DNA of 64,000 nucleotides from Heliorestis convoluta (GCF_009649955.1 NZ_CP045875.1:1407501-1471500), one strand, 5' to 3'. Numbered from the stretch's first letter, positions 33,391 to 43,555 are shown. The notes: generated from the letters alone by a model not told the origin. Numbers and translations: made by a program.

Positions 33391-35127
33391 CTACGCACTA
33401 TCTGACTGGTACAAGGGGAGATAAATCGTTACTTCTGTCCCTTTATTCTTCCCTTCGCTGTAAAGTTCTATTGTTCCTTCTAATTTATGAATCGTTAATT
33501 GGCACAAAGCAAGTCCCATGCCCAGACCACTGTACCTGCGACTTGCTGTACCATCAACTTGAACAAACTTTTGAAAAAGTCGCTTTTGTTCTTCTGGTTC
33601 AATGCCAATTCCCGTATCGGTGATGACAAAGGCGATATGGTTGTCTCTTTTTTCTGCTTTAATTGTGATCGTACCTGAAGATGTAAACTTGATTGCATTT
33701 TGCAATACATGCATAAGCACGCGAAGTACTTTTTCGTAATCTGTTTCCAGTCGTAGTTTTTCCACTTGAGGTTCCACAACAACAGTCAAGCCTTTCTGTA
33801 TCGGCTGACTTTCTACATAGTTATGAAGAGCATCCATGAGTAGTTCTACATCTACAAGGGCTTTCTCAAAGCTTTCTGTGCCTGATTCCATTTTGGCTAG
33901 GGTTAAGATATTGGTAATGATCGTAAGTAATTCTTGGCCGTTTTTTTCGATTATATCAACGAATTCTACCAGTTGTTGTGAATCTTCAAATTCTCCGTCT
34001 TTGATTAACTGAGAAAAGCCAATCACAGCATTGAGGGGCGTCCGTAATTCATGAGAAATATTGGATAGAAATTCATTTTTCAGTTGTTCAGTTTGCAGTA
34101 GCTTTTCATTCAGTTTTTCAAGATGTTGGGCATGAAGTTTTAACGCTTCATTCTGTTCTACAATAATCCTTTCTTGCTCTTTTCTTTCTGTAATATCATG
34201 CTTCACACCAAGAAAATGGGTCGTTACACCTCGATCATTCTTAATGGGTGTGACCAATACTTCTTCCCAATAGAGTGTGCCATCTTTCTTTTTATTTAAA
34301 ATTTCACCGCTCCAATCTTGGCCGGAACGTATTGTTTTCCACATTTCGCGATATTGTTCTTCTGGTGTTTCTCCCGATTGGAAAATCTTAGGGTTGTTAC
34401 CAATCACTTCGTGACTATCATAGCCCGTCAGTTGAAAGCATTGATCGTTGGCATATTCTATGGTACCTTGCTGATCTGTAATTAACAAAGTATTAGAAGA
34501 TTGCCGTACTGCTTCTGAGAGCTTGCGCAGTTGATCGTTACAATAGATTCGTTCAGTCACATCGCGGACAATGCCTTCCACGCCAATGGTCTTTCCTTGA
34601 GCATCACGAAGCGGTACAGCTCGTAAGCTAAGCCAGATCCACTTGTCTTCTCTATTCTTGCAACGATAGTAATGGGTTTTATGGTTGGGGTGTTCTATGT
34701 ATTTTTTGAATTGTTCCTGATCTTCTGGGTGAATGCGTTCATAGAGCAATTCTGGATAGGCATAACATTCTTTGGCTTTATAACCCAAGATTCGCTCCAC
34801 AGCAGGACTGATAAATTGCAAAGTTAAAGTAGGGTAAAAAAGATAGCGGAAAATAATATCTTCTGCATTTTCCGCCAACAGACGAAGGGAATCTTCTGAG
34901 AAAAGGAGGGCATTTTTCATAGTTTCTATCTTTTCCGTATAATATTGAATCATGAAAAAGAGCATCAGACCTGTCGTAATAACAAAGAAAAGCCCTTTGT
35001 ATATTTCAACAGTGGGAAAGTCTTTACTATCTAAGAACAGCTTTATGACGAGTATATCGGTTGTCACAATCCAAAATGAAGCAGCAATAAGGTAAGCAAG
35101 AGTAACCTTGAGTGACAATTTCTTCAC
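33391..35127 (-). CDS. PAS-domain sensor histidine kinase
   Basis: 578 residues. Two membrane helices (about residues 8-30 and 43-63) with only a short external loop, so the signal is probably sensed inside the cell or membrane. Two PAS/PAC domains follow (about 75-195 and 200-315; FRYLF..TLQFISPAVERILGY, NTLLITDQQGTIEYANDQCF, GVKHDITERK). Then a HisKA box with NISHELRTPLNAVIGFS and a HATPase with LQNAIKFTSSG, ITDTGIGIEPEE and GLGMGLALC. The start is a GTG at 35127 without a clear ribosome site, so it is uncertain. No response regulator lies beside it. Confidence 0.9.
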   Translation of the reverse strand: MKKLSLKVTLAYLIAASFWIVTTDILVIKLFLDSKDFPTVEIYKGLFFVITTGLMLFFMIQYYTEKIETMKNALLFSEDSLRLLAENAEDIIFRYLFYPTLTLQFISPAVERILGYKAKECYAYPELLYERIHPEDQEQFKKYIEHPNHKTHYYRCKNREDKWIWLSLRAVPLRDAQGKTIGVEGIVRDVTERIYCNDQLRKLSEAVRQSSNTLLITDQQGTIEYANDQCFQLTGYDSHEVIGNNPKIFQSGETPEEQYREMWKTIRSGQDWSGEILNKKKDGTLYWEEVLVTPIKNDRGVTTHFLGVKHDITERKEQERIIVEQNEALKLHAQHLEKLNEKLLQTEQLKNEFLSNISHELRTPLNAVIGFSQLIKDGEFEDSQQLVEFVDIIEKNGQELLTIITNILTLAKMESGTESFEKALVDVELLMDALHNYVESQPIQKGLTVVVEPQVEKLRLETDYEKVLRVLMHVLQNAIKFTSSGTITIKAEKRDNHIAFVITDTGIGIEPEEQKRLFQKFVQVDGTASRRYSGLGMGLALCQLTIHKLEGTIELYSEGKNKGTEVTIYLPLYQSDSA

Positions 35128-35391
35128 TGTAGAGGAAAATTGTTCTTTTTTGATACCATTCAGAAGAATTCACTCCTTTATGAAAACCGTGAAATCATGT
35201 ACATTTATTATTTTATCAGTTTACACAAAAATATCATGAGAAAATTGTCCGAAGGTGTCGAAAAAACCTTAATTATACTTTTCTCATACAAAGATTTTCA
35301 CGACCTTCTCTGTACAAAAAGGATTCTCTAAGCTTTTGTTGAATTGGTAAAAAAAATCAATGCCCTTCCAAATTGAAAGTAGGTGCCTTTG

Positions 35392-36042
35392 ATGACAAAG
35401 AACAGGATGATAGAAGAGTTTAAGATAGCGTTGCTGTCTATGAATCATTTGTACTCAAGAGAACTATTACAAGGGTGGGTGCGCCAATTTACAGCTATGG
35501 AGGTCATTGAGGAGCTTATCGTTCCTGTGATGCATGAGATTGGTATAGGCTTTGAAGAAGGTGAAGTCGCCCTCTCCCAAGTCTATATGACCTCTCGCCT
35601 TTGTGAAGAGCTGGTTCAAGAACTGCTACCTGTCGCGAAAGTAGAGTACAAAAAAGAACCTCGGCTCGGTATTGCTGTCATTGCTGATCAACATTTGTTA
35701 GGCAAACGTATTGTTGCAGCAACACTGCGCGGAGCAGGGTATTATGTCCATGATTATGGCGGCGGCCTTCTTCCAGAAGAATTGGCCCAGAAAGTTATGG
35801 ACGATCGAATCGATATCTTGCTTCTATCATCACTCATGCTACATTCGGCTTTACGGATTAAAGAAGTCAAGGCAGAGCTTCTACGAATGAACTATTCCAT
35901 ACCGATTGTTGTCGGCGGTGCTCCTTTTACCTTTGACTCGCTTTTATGGCAAAAAGTTGGTGCAGATAGTATGGCAAAAACAGCCAGCGACGCCTTGATG
36001 CTGGTGAAAAAATGGGAAAAGGAGATGAGCATGCATGGATAA
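35392..36042 (+). CDS. Cobalamin-binding corrinoid protein of a methyl-transfer system
   Basis: About 216 residues. A helical cap domain (ALLSMNHLYSRELLQGW ... VIEELIVPVMHEIG) is followed by a B12-binding Rossmann domain with DQHLLGKRIV (the DxHxxG cobalt-ligand histidine) and SSLMLHS. Such proteins carry the methyl group in MtaC/MtbC-type systems. AGGTG lies six bases before the ATG at 35392. The 3' end overlaps the methyltransferase gene by 8 bases, so they are coupled. Confidence 0.85.
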   Translation: MTKNRMIEEFKIALLSMNHLYSRELLQGWVRQFTAMEVIEELIVPVMHEIGIGFEEGEVALSQVYMTSRLCEELVQELLPVAKVEYKKEPRLGIAVIADQHLLGKRIVAATLRGAGYYVHDYGGGLLPEELAQKVMDDRIDILLLSSLMLHSALRIKEVKAELLRMNYSIPIVVGGAPFTFDSLLWQKVGADSMAKTASDALMLVKKWEKEMSMHG

Positions 36043-37093
36043 AATGACTTCCTTAGAACGTGTCTTATGCGCTCTCGGTCATCGTGAGGCAGATCGCGTT
36101 CCTGTTTTTCTTTTGTTAACCATGCATGGTGCCAAAGAGCTGGGTTTAACGATAGAAGAATATTTTTCCCGACCGGACTATGTGGCAGAAGGACAATTGC
36201 GTATGCAGGCTCGTTACGGCCACGACTGTTTCTACGCCTTTTACTATGCGGCCTTAGAGTGCGAAGCTTTTGGCAGCGCTACCTTCTTCGTAGAAGACGG
36301 TCCGCCGAATGTTAAGGAGCCTTTCTTAACGAGAGAAAAGATTGATACCCTTAGCGTTCCTTCTGTTGTAGAGAGTAAACCACTGACTCGTGTATTAGAA
36401 ACGATTGCCCTTCTGAAGGAAAAATCAGATGGCACCATTCCCATTATTGGCGTGGTTATATCACCCTTTTCTTTACCTATTATGCAAATGGGCTTTGAAG
36501 CCTATCTGAATCTTCTCTGGGAAGATCAAGAGCGCTTTCACCGTCTCATGGCGATCAACGAAGCTTTTGCTTTTTCCTGGGGGCAAGCACAGCTTGATGC
36601 TGGCGCGACGGCTCTTTGTTATTTTGATCCTTTTAGCTCTTCTTCTATGATTCCACGTGAGACCTTCTTACAGACAGGCTATCCCATTGCTTGCCGTATG
36701 CTCAAGCAGTGGCAAGCACCCGTGGCTATACATATGGCTTCAGGACGTTGTATGCCTATTGTTGATAAGTTGTTAGAGACAGGTACGGGTGCTATCGGCG
36801 TCAGTGTTCTTGAAGACTTGGGTCAATTAAAAGAAGCATGTCGTCACCAAGCCACTGTGTTTGGCAACTTAAATGGTCTTGCCATGTGCAATTGGACTTT
36901 GCAAGAGACTGAAGAAGCGGTTCGCCGCGCCCTTGCCCAAGCAGCGCCTGGAGGCGGCTTTATTCTCAGCGACAATCATGGTGAAATCCCTTGGTATGTG
37001 TCTGATGATACACTGATGACAATTATGGAAACAGTAAGAAAATGGGGACGTTATCCGATAAATTGGATTGGAACTGACGAAGATGGACGATGA
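36035..37093 (+). CDS. Uroporphyrinogen-decarboxylase-family methyltransferase (MtaA/CmuA type)
   Basis: 352 residues of the URO-D/MtaA superfamily: MTSLERVLCALGHREADRVPVF at the start, GPPNVKEPF, SPFSLPIMQMG, and IHMASGRC, where H and C are likely zinc ligands. The ending is GGGFILSDNHGEIPWYVSDD. Members move methyl groups between corrinoid proteins and thiols or tetrahydrofolate. It overlaps the corrinoid protein gene and the hybrid kinase gene. The methyl donor cannot be told from this locus because no MtaB/MttB-type substrate methyltransferase is present. Confidence 0.85.
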   Translation: MDKMTSLERVLCALGHREADRVPVFLLLTMHGAKELGLTIEEYFSRPDYVAEGQLRMQARYGHDCFYAFYYAALECEAFGSATFFVEDGPPNVKEPFLTREKIDTLSVPSVVESKPLTRVLETIALLKEKSDGTIPIIGVVISPFSLPIMQMGFEAYLNLLWEDQERFHRLMAINEAFAFSWGQAQLDAGATALCYFDPFSSSSMIPRETFLQTGYPIACRMLKQWQAPVAIHMASGRCMPIVDKLLETGTGAIGVSVLEDLGQLKEACRHQATVFGNLNGLAMCNWTLQETEEAVRRALAQAAPGGGFILSDNHGEIPWYVSDDTLMTIMETVRKWGRYPINWIGTDEDGR

Positions 37094-39362
37094 AACAAAA
37101 GAAAGCGTTACTAAGATAAAGTATTGGTTCTGTCGACAATTGCAAAGAGAAGTTGAGAAAGTTGCAGCTGAAGAAGGTCTGCTGCCGATACAGCAAAACT
37201 TTTTCGCCCCTATTTGTCATCTTACCAAAGATAAAAGGAAAACTCCATTTCCCGTCTCTGCTCTTTCTACAGAAAAAAACATTGTTCTCTGCGGTCACTG
37301 TTATCGTCTTCTTTCTAGGAAAGAAGACGATACTGATTTATCGAAGCTAGAATTTTTCTCCCTAGACAACTGCTTTTATCTTTTTGCAAACCCATCGATC
37401 ATTGATCATTTCATTGATCAGGGACAATTTTTGCTTTTGCCAGCCTGGCTGGATCGCTGGGAAAGATATTTGCAAGCATGGGGATTTGATCAGACCGGTG
37501 CTCGTCTTTTCTTTCAAGAGTCTGTGAAAGGATTCTTGCTATTGGACACTTTCTGTTATCCCAATAGCAAAGAAAAAGCCCAAGAGCTGTCCCACTACAT
37601 TGGCCTACCCTGCGAAATTATACCTGTAGGCTTGGACTATCTACGTCTTCATGTCAAGAATCTGTTATTGCAGCAACAGCAGGTGCTCGAACGCAATAAA
37701 GCGATGAAGCGAATCGCTCAAGCCAATCGTAAATCAAGTGACTATGCCATGGCACTTGATATTCTTATGAACACAAGGTCCTTTATGACGGAAAAAGAAG
37801 CAACGCAGCATTTAGAAGATCTTTTTCGTTTGCTCTTTGCTGCTGATACAGTTCATTATCACGATTGGTGCTATTTGTCAGCGAAGAACAGTGGCTATTT
37901 TTTAGAAGAAGATTCGAAGGGTTTTTACTTTCACCTTACCTATCGCCAAGAAGTATTAGGTACAATGGAAGTGAAAAACCTACCTTTTTCTTCTTATCTT
38001 CAAGATTATCTGAATCTAGCAATTTCACTATCTGGTGTATGTGGCCTCACTATCGCCAATGCTCAAAAGTTTGAGCGGATTAAAGAAGTAGAGAAATCTC
38101 TGCGCCATGCAAAAAAACAAGCCGAGCAAGCCAGCGAAGCAAAAAGTTCCTTCCTCGCCAATATGAGCCATGAAATTCGTACACCCCTGCATGGGATTTT
38201 TGGCATACTAGAGGTTTTGCAAGATTCACAACTTGGGAAAGAGCAGAAAGAACTTTTACAGTTGGTTCAAAATTCAGCCAAAGTATTGCTTACGATTCTT
38301 AATGATGTACTGGATCTATCAAAAATTGAAGCGAAAAAGATTGTTCTTGAGTACAAACCTCTTGACGTAAAACAGTTGCTACAAGAAGTAAAAGCACTGC
38401 TATCCTATTCCTACCAATCGAAATCTCTTCTGTTTCATATCCATGTAGACTCTGCTGTACCTACCGAGATGCTTGTTGATCCTGCTCGCTTACGTCAAGT
38501 TCTTTACAATTTGACGAGCAATGCCATTAAATTTACGGAAGAAGGTACCATAGAACTGACTGTAGATCTTGTTGATTGCCAAGATTCATCTCTAACGGAA
38601 AAGGGCCGCTTTACCAAGAAGTTTTCTTCCTATGTTCGCTTTCAAATTCGTGACACCGGTATTGGTATCGCGCCTGAGAAGATACCTTATCTTTTTGAAG
38701 CATTTACACAAGCCGATAGTTCTATTACACGGAAATACGGTGGCACAGGACTGGGCCTTACCATTTCGAAAGAGTTTGTCACATTAATGGGTGGTGAAAT
38801 GGGTGTGGAAAGCGAAGTGGAGAAAGGTTCTCTTTTCTGGTTTACCATACCCCTAGTATCATCGTCACACCTTTCTTCTCGGGAGGACGAAGAGGACCGG
38901 GACGATAAGGAGGATAGTGCGATAAGCGCTGCTGCCCTTTCTTCTACTGAGGATGGGCTCTCTATAACAGAAGTTTATCCCTTGCTCGTAGTAGATGATA
39001 ATCCGGTGAACCGCAAATTGACACATCTACAATTGTCAAAGCTTGGTTATACACAAATAGCCGATGCAAGCAATGGAGAAGAAGCCGTAGAGAAAGTGTC
39101 TCGTGACCGTTATTCTCTCATCCTTATGGATCTACAAATGCCGGAATTGGATGGGTATGAAGCGACGCGGTTGATCCGACAAGATGAGCAAGCAAGGGAG
39201 CTCTCGCCTGTCCCTATCGTTGCCATGACAGCCCATGCCATGGAAGACGAACAGAGCCGTTGTCTAGAAGTAGGGATGAACGATTTTATTACCAAGCCTG
39301 TGAATTTAGAGACTCTAGAGAAGGTGCTACAGAAATGGCTGTCTAGAGCGACAAAAACTTGA
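37083..39362 (+). CDS. Hybrid sensor histidine kinase linked to the corrinoid operon
   Basis: About 759 residues, no membrane helix. The N-terminal ~200 residues are an unrecognised cytosolic module with several cysteines ([21 protein letters not shown]) and [25 protein letters not shown]-like region and a coiled coil follow, then HisKA ([16 protein letters not shown]), HATPase ([35 protein letters not shown]) and a C-terminal receiver domain ([45 protein letters not shown]). The ATG at 37083 overlaps the methyltransferase gene; a TTG at 37068 is the alternative. The coupling suggests it senses the corrinoid or methyl status. Confidence 0.85.
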   Translation: MDDETKESVTKIKYWFCRQLQREVEKVAAEEGLLPIQQNFFAPICHLTKDKRKTPFPVSALSTEKNIVLCGHCYRLLSRKEDDTDLSKLEFFSLDNCFYLFANPSIIDHFIDQGQFLLLPAWLDRWERYLQAWGFDQTGARLFFQESVKGFLLLDTFCYPNSKEKAQELSHYIGLPCEIIPVGLDYLRLHVKNLLLQQQQVLERNKAMKRIAQANRKSSDYAMALDILMNTRSFMTEKEATQHLEDLFRLLFAADTVHYHDWCYLSAKNSGYFLEEDSKGFYFHLTYRQEVLGTMEVKNLPFSSYLQDYLNLAISLSGVCGLTIANAQKFERIKEVEKSLRHAKKQAEQASEAKSSFLANMSHEIRTPLHGIFGILEVLQDSQLGKEQKELLQLVQNSAKVLLTILNDVLDLSKIEAKKIVLEYKPLDVKQLLQEVKALLSYSYQSKSLLFHIHVDSAVPTEMLVDPARLRQVLYNLTSNAIKFTEEGTIELTVDLVDCQDSSLTEKGRFTKKFSSYVRFQIRDTGIGIAPEKIPYLFEAFTQADSSITRKYGGTGLGLTISKEFVTLMGGEMGVESEVEKGSLFWFTIPLVSSSHLSSREDEEDRDDKEDSAISAAALSSTEDGLSITEVYPLLVVDDNPVNRKLTHLQLSKLGYTQIADASNGEEAVEKVSRDRYSLILMDLQMPELDGYEATRLIRQDEQARELSPVPIVAMTAHAMEDEQSRCLEVGMNDFITKPVNLETLEKVLQKWLSRATKT

Positions 39363-39382
39363 TTGTTAGAGTTCTGTGAAAG

Positions 39383-39414
39383 AAGACCTTTGCCTATGAC
39401 CGGTAAGGGTCTTT
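39383..39414 (+). terminator. Terminator after the hybrid kinase gene
   Basis: AAGACC-T-TTGCC pairs with GGTAA-G-GGTCTT (39383-39412), followed by TTTT. It closes the corrinoid operon. Confidence 0.55.
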
Positions 39415-39441
39415 TGTGTTTATAAAACCATGCCATAGAAG

Positions 39442-39475
39442 CAAAAAAAGCTTTCCGTTCCTGCGGAGAGCTTTT
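39442..39475 (-). terminator. Terminator after the second HD-GYP gene
   Basis: AAAAGCTTTCCG and CGGAGAGCTTTT (39446-39475) form a stem with one mismatch; the minus strand continues with seven U. Confidence 0.65.
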
Positions 39476-39494
39476 CATGAGCTTATATTCGTAC

Positions 39495-40544
39495 TTAGCG
39501 AGCAATAACGATATGGGAGTTCTCAATTTCTTTCAAGTCAAGCTTTTTATTAACAGCACCATTTTTTAAGGTAAAGACAACTGGGCGGTTGGGTAATGCA
39601 TCGTTTTGAGAAACGACAATGGCATTTTCTCCTGTTGATAGTTTGACGATCATACCGTTAGAGTAAAGGGTTACTGAATCCTGAAATAATTTTATTATCC
39701 TAGGATCAAATTGCTTGCCCGATCCTTGCACAACATACTCATAGGCTTCTAAAGAGCTCCAAGCTGGACGTTGAGGACGTTCTGAAGTTAGAGCATCATA
39801 AACATCGGCGACAGCACTAATTCTTCCAAATAAGTGAATATCATTTTTTGAGACAGCCCTGGGATAGCCTGATCCATTAAATCGTTCTTGGTGTTGTAAA
39901 GCTACATGAGCAGCGAGTACTGCATTGCATGTCTTAATTAAGTCATATCCTATTTTGGAGTGTTGCTTGATCTTTTCATATTCCTCTTTCGTAAGAGGTC
40001 CTGGCTTATTCAAGATTTCTTTATCTATCTCTAGCTTCCCTACATCATGAAGAATGGCACCGATTCCAAGATTGCGAAGGGTGTCTACATTCATCCCTAA
40101 CTTAATGCCAATGGCTAAAGAGATGGCCGCTACAGACAGACTATGGGTATAGGTGTATTCATCGTAATGTTTAATCATTTGTATATCGAGCATAATATTG
40201 CGATTCTTCAGCATATCATAAATAATGCTTTCTACAGTGCCTTCTATTTCTTTAAGGCAAAAGTTCTTTTTCAAACCTACATTATTCAAAGTTTTCCTGA
40301 TATCGGTAATTGAAAACTGAACCGTTTCTTGAGAAATTGCATTTTCCACACTCACCAATTCTAGGCCTGGTGTTTCAATGCAGATATAGTCGACTCCCAT
40401 TCTTTTTAAGCGATCTACATATTTGGATGTTAATTTGACACCCTTCCCAAGAAGTACGCTTCCTTTTTCATCAAGAATAGGAAGAGCGAGAACACAGCCA
40501 TCTTCAACCATTTTAAGGGGAATTCTTTGCAACGCTTTTGGCAT
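39495..40544 (-). CDS. HD-GYP domain protein (probable c-di-GMP phosphodiesterase)
   Basis: 349 residues. The N-terminus (DGCVLALPILDEKGSVLLGKGVKLTSKYVDRLKRMGV) is the usual domain before HD-GYP in this phylum. The catalytic domain has THSLSVAAISLAIG, AILHDVGKLEID, HSKIGYDLI, ALQHQERFNGSGYPRAV and GRISAVADVYDALTSERPQRPAW. All HD and GYP residues are present, so it should be active. Divergent from the rRNA/tRNA block, which begins about 135 bases upstream of its start. Confidence 0.9.
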   Translation of the reverse strand: MPKALQRIPLKMVEDGCVLALPILDEKGSVLLGKGVKLTSKYVDRLKRMGVDYICIETPGLELVSVENAISQETVQFSITDIRKTLNNVGLKKNFCLKEIEGTVESIIYDMLKNRNIMLDIQMIKHYDEYTYTHSLSVAAISLAIGIKLGMNVDTLRNLGIGAILHDVGKLEIDKEILNKPGPLTKEEYEKIKQHSKIGYDLIKTCNAVLAAHVALQHQERFNGSGYPRAVSKNDIHLFGRISAVADVYDALTSERPQRPAWSSLEAYEYVVQGSGKQFDPRIIKLFQDSVTLYSNGMIVKLSTGENAIVVSQNDALPNRPVVFTLKNGAVNKKLDLKEIENSHIVIAR

Positions 40545-40679
40545 CAGTGATTACACCTCTCTCTTAATCTACTAGTGTATAGGAGTAAGGTGTTACATGT
40601 GTAGAACTTTTCCTGTTAATCTTTATTCGTTATGAAGAATATATTTCCTGCTATTTTAGGGTGGCATGGGGGGTTAACA

Positions 40680-41006
<327 letters not shown>

Positions 41007-41011
41007 AAAAT

Positions 41012-41197
41012 TATGGGTGAGCCTGATAAAGCTCTTAATTGACTTTTTTTGATAACTTTTGTATTTATAATGAAGGTTTCGAAAAACCATCACCGAATCT
41101 GCAAAAGCTCTCAGAATTGATTGGTTTGTCGTAAGCCCGAAAGCTTCGACATTTTCGCACGCTTGACTTGTTTACAACTGTTTGATTTTCAAGGACC
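41012..41197 (-). promoter_or_regulatory. rRNA operon leader, copy A
   Basis: From GGTCCTTGAAAATCAAACAG (41197 downwards) to GGCTCACCCAT before the 16S start. It is nearly identical to 51497-51683 upstream of the other 16S fragment. This would be the transcribed leader with the processing and antitermination region. Confidence 0.75.
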
Positions 41198-41230
41198 GGT
41201 TTGTTTTGCCCTCTTGTTGGGCGGAAATAC

Positions 41231-41260
41231 ATAGTATCATGTTTGTCATCGTTTTGTCTA
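41231..41260 (-). promoter_or_regulatory. Possible rRNA operon promoter, copy A
   Basis: Minus strand TAGACA (41260-41255), 18 bases, TACTAT (41236-41231), about 225 bases before the 16S start. No consensus beyond that. Confidence 0.35.
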
Positions 41261-41363
41261 CTGGTTCTTTTTGGCAACTCCGCCGTTAAAACAAAGCTTA
41301 CCAAATCGTCCATTCTAAGTGCTGTAAGTGTTGGTTCTGATGCTACATTAATTAAAGTAGCAA

Positions 41364-41438
41364 TGGAGCGGAAGACGAGATTCGAACTCGCGACCCTCGC
41401 CTTGGCAAGGCGATGCTCTACCACTGAGCCACTTCCGC
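41364..41438 (-). tRNA. tRNA-Gly (GCC)
   Basis: Cloverleaf with anticodon loop TTGCCAA, encoded CCA, last gene of cluster A. Nearly the same sequence lies at 54089-54163. Confidence 0.95.
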
Positions 41439-41441
41439 AAG

Positions 41442-41524
41442 TGGTGCGGTCGAGAGGACTTGAACCTCCACGGTTGCCCGCTGGAACCTAAATCCAGTGC
41501 GTCTGCCAATTCCGCCACGACCGC
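41442..41524 (-). tRNA. tRNA-Leu (TAG)
   Basis: Long variable arm, anticodon loop TTTAGGT, acceptor GCGGTCG/CGACCGC, encoded CCA. Not present in cluster B, which has Leu(CAG) at the matching place. Confidence 0.93.
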
Positions 41525-41546
41525 AAATAAAATTGTATAGTAAAGA

Positions 41547-41622
41547 TGGAGCCAGCGACAGGAATTGAACCCGCAACCTACTGATTACAAGTCAGTTGCT
41601 CTACCGATTGAGCTACGCTGGC
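41547..41622 (-). tRNA. tRNA-Thr (TGT)
   Basis: Anticodon loop TTGTAAT, acceptor GCCAGCG/CGCTGGC, encoded CCA. Confidence 0.95.
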
Positions 41623-41630
41623 AAACAAGA

Positions 41631-41721
41631 TGGCGGAGTGGGAGGGATTTGAACCCTCGCTGGACTTACGCCCACTAACGGTTTAGCAAACCGTCCTCTT
41701 CAGCCGCTTGAGTACCACTCC
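41631..41721 (-). tRNA. tRNA-Ser (GCT)
   Basis: Class II with long variable arm, anticodon loop TTGCTAA, acceptor GGAGTGG/CCACTCC, encoded CCA. Confidence 0.95.
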
Positions 41722-41728
41722 ATATAAA

Positions 41729-41805
41729 TGGCGGAGCTGACGGGATTCGAACCCGCGGTCTCCTGCGTGACAGGCAGGCATGTTAGGCCTCTACACCACA
41801 GCTCC
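41729..41805 (-). tRNA. tRNA-Asp (GTC)
   Basis: Anticodon loop CTGTCAC, acceptor GGAGCTG/CAGCTCC, discriminator G, encoded CCA. Confidence 0.95.
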
Positions 41806-41811
41806 ATTTTT

Positions 41812-41887
41812 TGGTGGGCGATGACAGGATCGAACTGCCGACCCCCTGCTTGTAAGGCAGGTGCTCTCCCAGCTGAGCTAATCGCCC
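41812..41887 (-). tRNA. tRNA-Val (TAC)
   Basis: Anticodon loop CTTACAA, acceptor GGGCGAT/ATCGCCC, encoded CCA. Confidence 0.95.
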
Positions 41888-41895
41888 TAAATAAT

Positions 41896-41971
41896 TGGTG
41901 ACCCGTAGGGGATTCGAACCCCTGTTACCGCCGTGAAAGGGCGGTGTCTTAGACCACTTGACCAACGGGCC
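41896..41971 (-). tRNA. tRNA-Glu (TTC)
   Basis: Anticodon loop CTTTCAC, acceptor GGCCCGT/ACGGGTC with one G-T pair, encoded CCA. Confidence 0.95.
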
Positions 41972-41976
41972 CTACA

Positions 41977-42052
41977 TGGTGATCCATGCTGGACTCGAAC
42001 CAGCGACACCCTGATTAAAAGTCAGGTGCTCTACCAACTGAGCTAATGGATC
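41977..42052 (-). tRNA. tRNA-Lys (TTT)
   Basis: Anticodon loop CTTTTAA, acceptor GATCCAT/ATGGATC, encoded CCA. Confidence 0.95.
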
Positions 42053-42057
42053 TTATA

Positions 42058-42132
42058 TGGCTGGGGAGGCTGGATTCGAACCAACGAATGGCGGAGTCAA
42101 AGTCCGCTGCCTTACCACTTGGCTACACCCCA
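42058..42132 (-). tRNA. tRNA-Gln (TTG)
   Basis: Anticodon loop TTTGACT, U1-A72 acceptor TGGGGTG typical of tRNA-Gln, one T-T mismatch in the stem shared with the cluster B copy, encoded CCA. Confidence 0.93.
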
Positions 42133-42137
42133 AAAAT

Positions 42138-42221
<84 letters not shown>

Positions 42222-42229
42222 AAGGAAGA

Positions 42230-42305
<76 letters not shown>

Positions 42306-42313
42306 ATACTAAA

Positions 42314-42390
42314 TGGTGGACGATGACGGAATCGAACCGCCGACCCCTTGCATGTCAAGCAAGTACTCTAACCAGCTGAGCTAATCGTCC
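42314..42390 (-). tRNA. tRNA-Val (GAC)
   Basis: Anticodon loop TTGACAT, acceptor GGACGAT/ATCGTCC, encoded CCA. Confidence 0.93.
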
Positions 42391-42400
42391 AGTGTTTTTT

Positions 42401-42477
42401 TGGTAGCGGTGGTAGGATTTGAACCTACGACCCTACGGGTATGAACCGTATGCTCTGACCAACTGAGCTACACCGCC
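42401..42477 (-). tRNA. tRNA-Met (CAT), elongator type
   Basis: Anticodon loop TTCATAC, acceptor GGCGGTG with ACCA end. The sequence resembles elongator Met; a lysidine-modified Ile(CAT) cannot be fully excluded. Confidence 0.88.
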
Positions 42478-42485
42478 AAATACCG

Positions 42486-42572
42486 TGGTGCCGAAGGCCG
42501 GGGTCGAACCGGCACGAAGTTTCCCTCACTGGTTTTTGAGACCAGCGCGTCTGCCAATTCCGCCACTTCGGC
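42486..42572 (-). tRNA. tRNA-Leu (CAA)
   Basis: Long variable arm, anticodon loop CTCAAAA, anticodon stem CTGGT/ACCAG intact here, acceptor GCCGAAG/CTTCGGC, encoded CCA. Confidence 0.95.
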
Positions 42573-42597
42573 ATATTACATATAGCTGTTATATAAT

Positions 42598-42672
<75 letters not shown>

Positions 42673-42673
42673 A

Positions 42674-42750
42674 TGGGGTGGCTGATGGGACTTGAACCCA
42701 CGAGTGCCGGAGCCACAATCCGGTGCGTTAACCACTTCGCCACAACCACC
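42674..42750 (-). tRNA. tRNA-His (GTG)
   Basis: Anticodon loop TTGTGGC, extra G-1 opposite discriminator C as expected for His, encoded CCA. Confidence 0.95.
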
Positions 42751-42783
42751 ATAATATAATTTCTTAGAACTCTAACTTTAAAG

Positions 42784-42860
<77 letters not shown>

Positions 42861-42863
42861 CTA

Positions 42864-42937
42864 TGGAGCGGGTGATGGGAATCGAACCCACGTAGCTAGC
42901 TTGGAAGGCTAGAGCTTTACCATTAAGCTACACCCGC
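42864..42937 (-). tRNA. tRNA-Gly (TCC)
   Basis: Anticodon loop CTTCCAA, acceptor GCGGGTG/CACCCGC, encoded CCA. Confidence 0.95.
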
Positions 42938-42951
42938 ATTTTTAAGAGATA

Positions 42952-43028
42952 TGGTCGGGGTGACACGACTTGAACGTGCGGCCTCCTGCTCCCAAGGCAG
43001 GCGCTCCACCAAACTGAGCTACACCCCG
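42952..43028 (-). tRNA. tRNA-Pro (TGG)
   Basis: Anticodon loop CTTGGGA, acceptor CGGGGTG/CACCCCG, encoded CCA. Confidence 0.93.
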
Positions 43029-43037
43029 ATTCTTCTA

Positions 43038-43129
43038 TGGCGGAGAAAGAGGGATTCGAACCCTCGAGACGGTTTTGCCGCCTACACGATTTCCAATCGT
43101 GCGCCTTCGACCAACTCGGCCATCTCTCC
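43038..43129 (-). tRNA. tRNA-Ser (GGA)
   Basis: Class II, anticodon loop TTGGAAA, acceptor GGAGAGA paired with TTTCTCC through one G-T wobble; cluster B has the Watson-Crick form. Confidence 0.95.
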
Positions 43130-43137
43130 TGATAAAT

Positions 43138-43213
43138 TGGTTGCGGGGACAGGACTTGAACCTGTGACCTTCGGGTTATGAGCCCGACGAGCTGCCAGCT
43201 GCTCCACCCCGCG
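43138..43213 (-). tRNA. tRNA-fMet (CAT), initiator
   Basis: Anticodon loop CTCATAA, stem GGG/CCC before the loop, and a C1-A72 mismatch (CGCGGGG/CCCCGCA), the initiator marks. Confidence 0.95.
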
Positions 43214-43219
43214 TCATTA

Positions 43220-43295
43220 TGGCTCCTCGAGTAGGACTCGAACCTACAACCTACCGGTTAACAGCCGGTTGCTCTACCGATTGAGCTATCGAGGA
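43220..43295 (-). tRNA. tRNA-Asn (GTT)
   Basis: Anticodon loop CTGTTAA, acceptor TCCTCGA/TCGAGGA, encoded CCA. First gene of cluster A after the 23S fragment. Confidence 0.95.
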
Positions 43296-43374
43296 ATATT
43301 GTTTTAGCTCAATGATTCTTTTCAGAGTATATTCCTGAAAACTACACAGAGAAATAATAGCGATGTAAAGAGTA

Positions 43375-43554
<180 letters not shown>

Positions 43555-43555
<1 letters not shown>

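Noticed and set aside
41065-41424. 119-codon frame in the rRNA leader and tRNA-Gly
   Set aside because: The leader is conserved with copy B as RNA-type sequence, and the frame reads through a tRNA gene.
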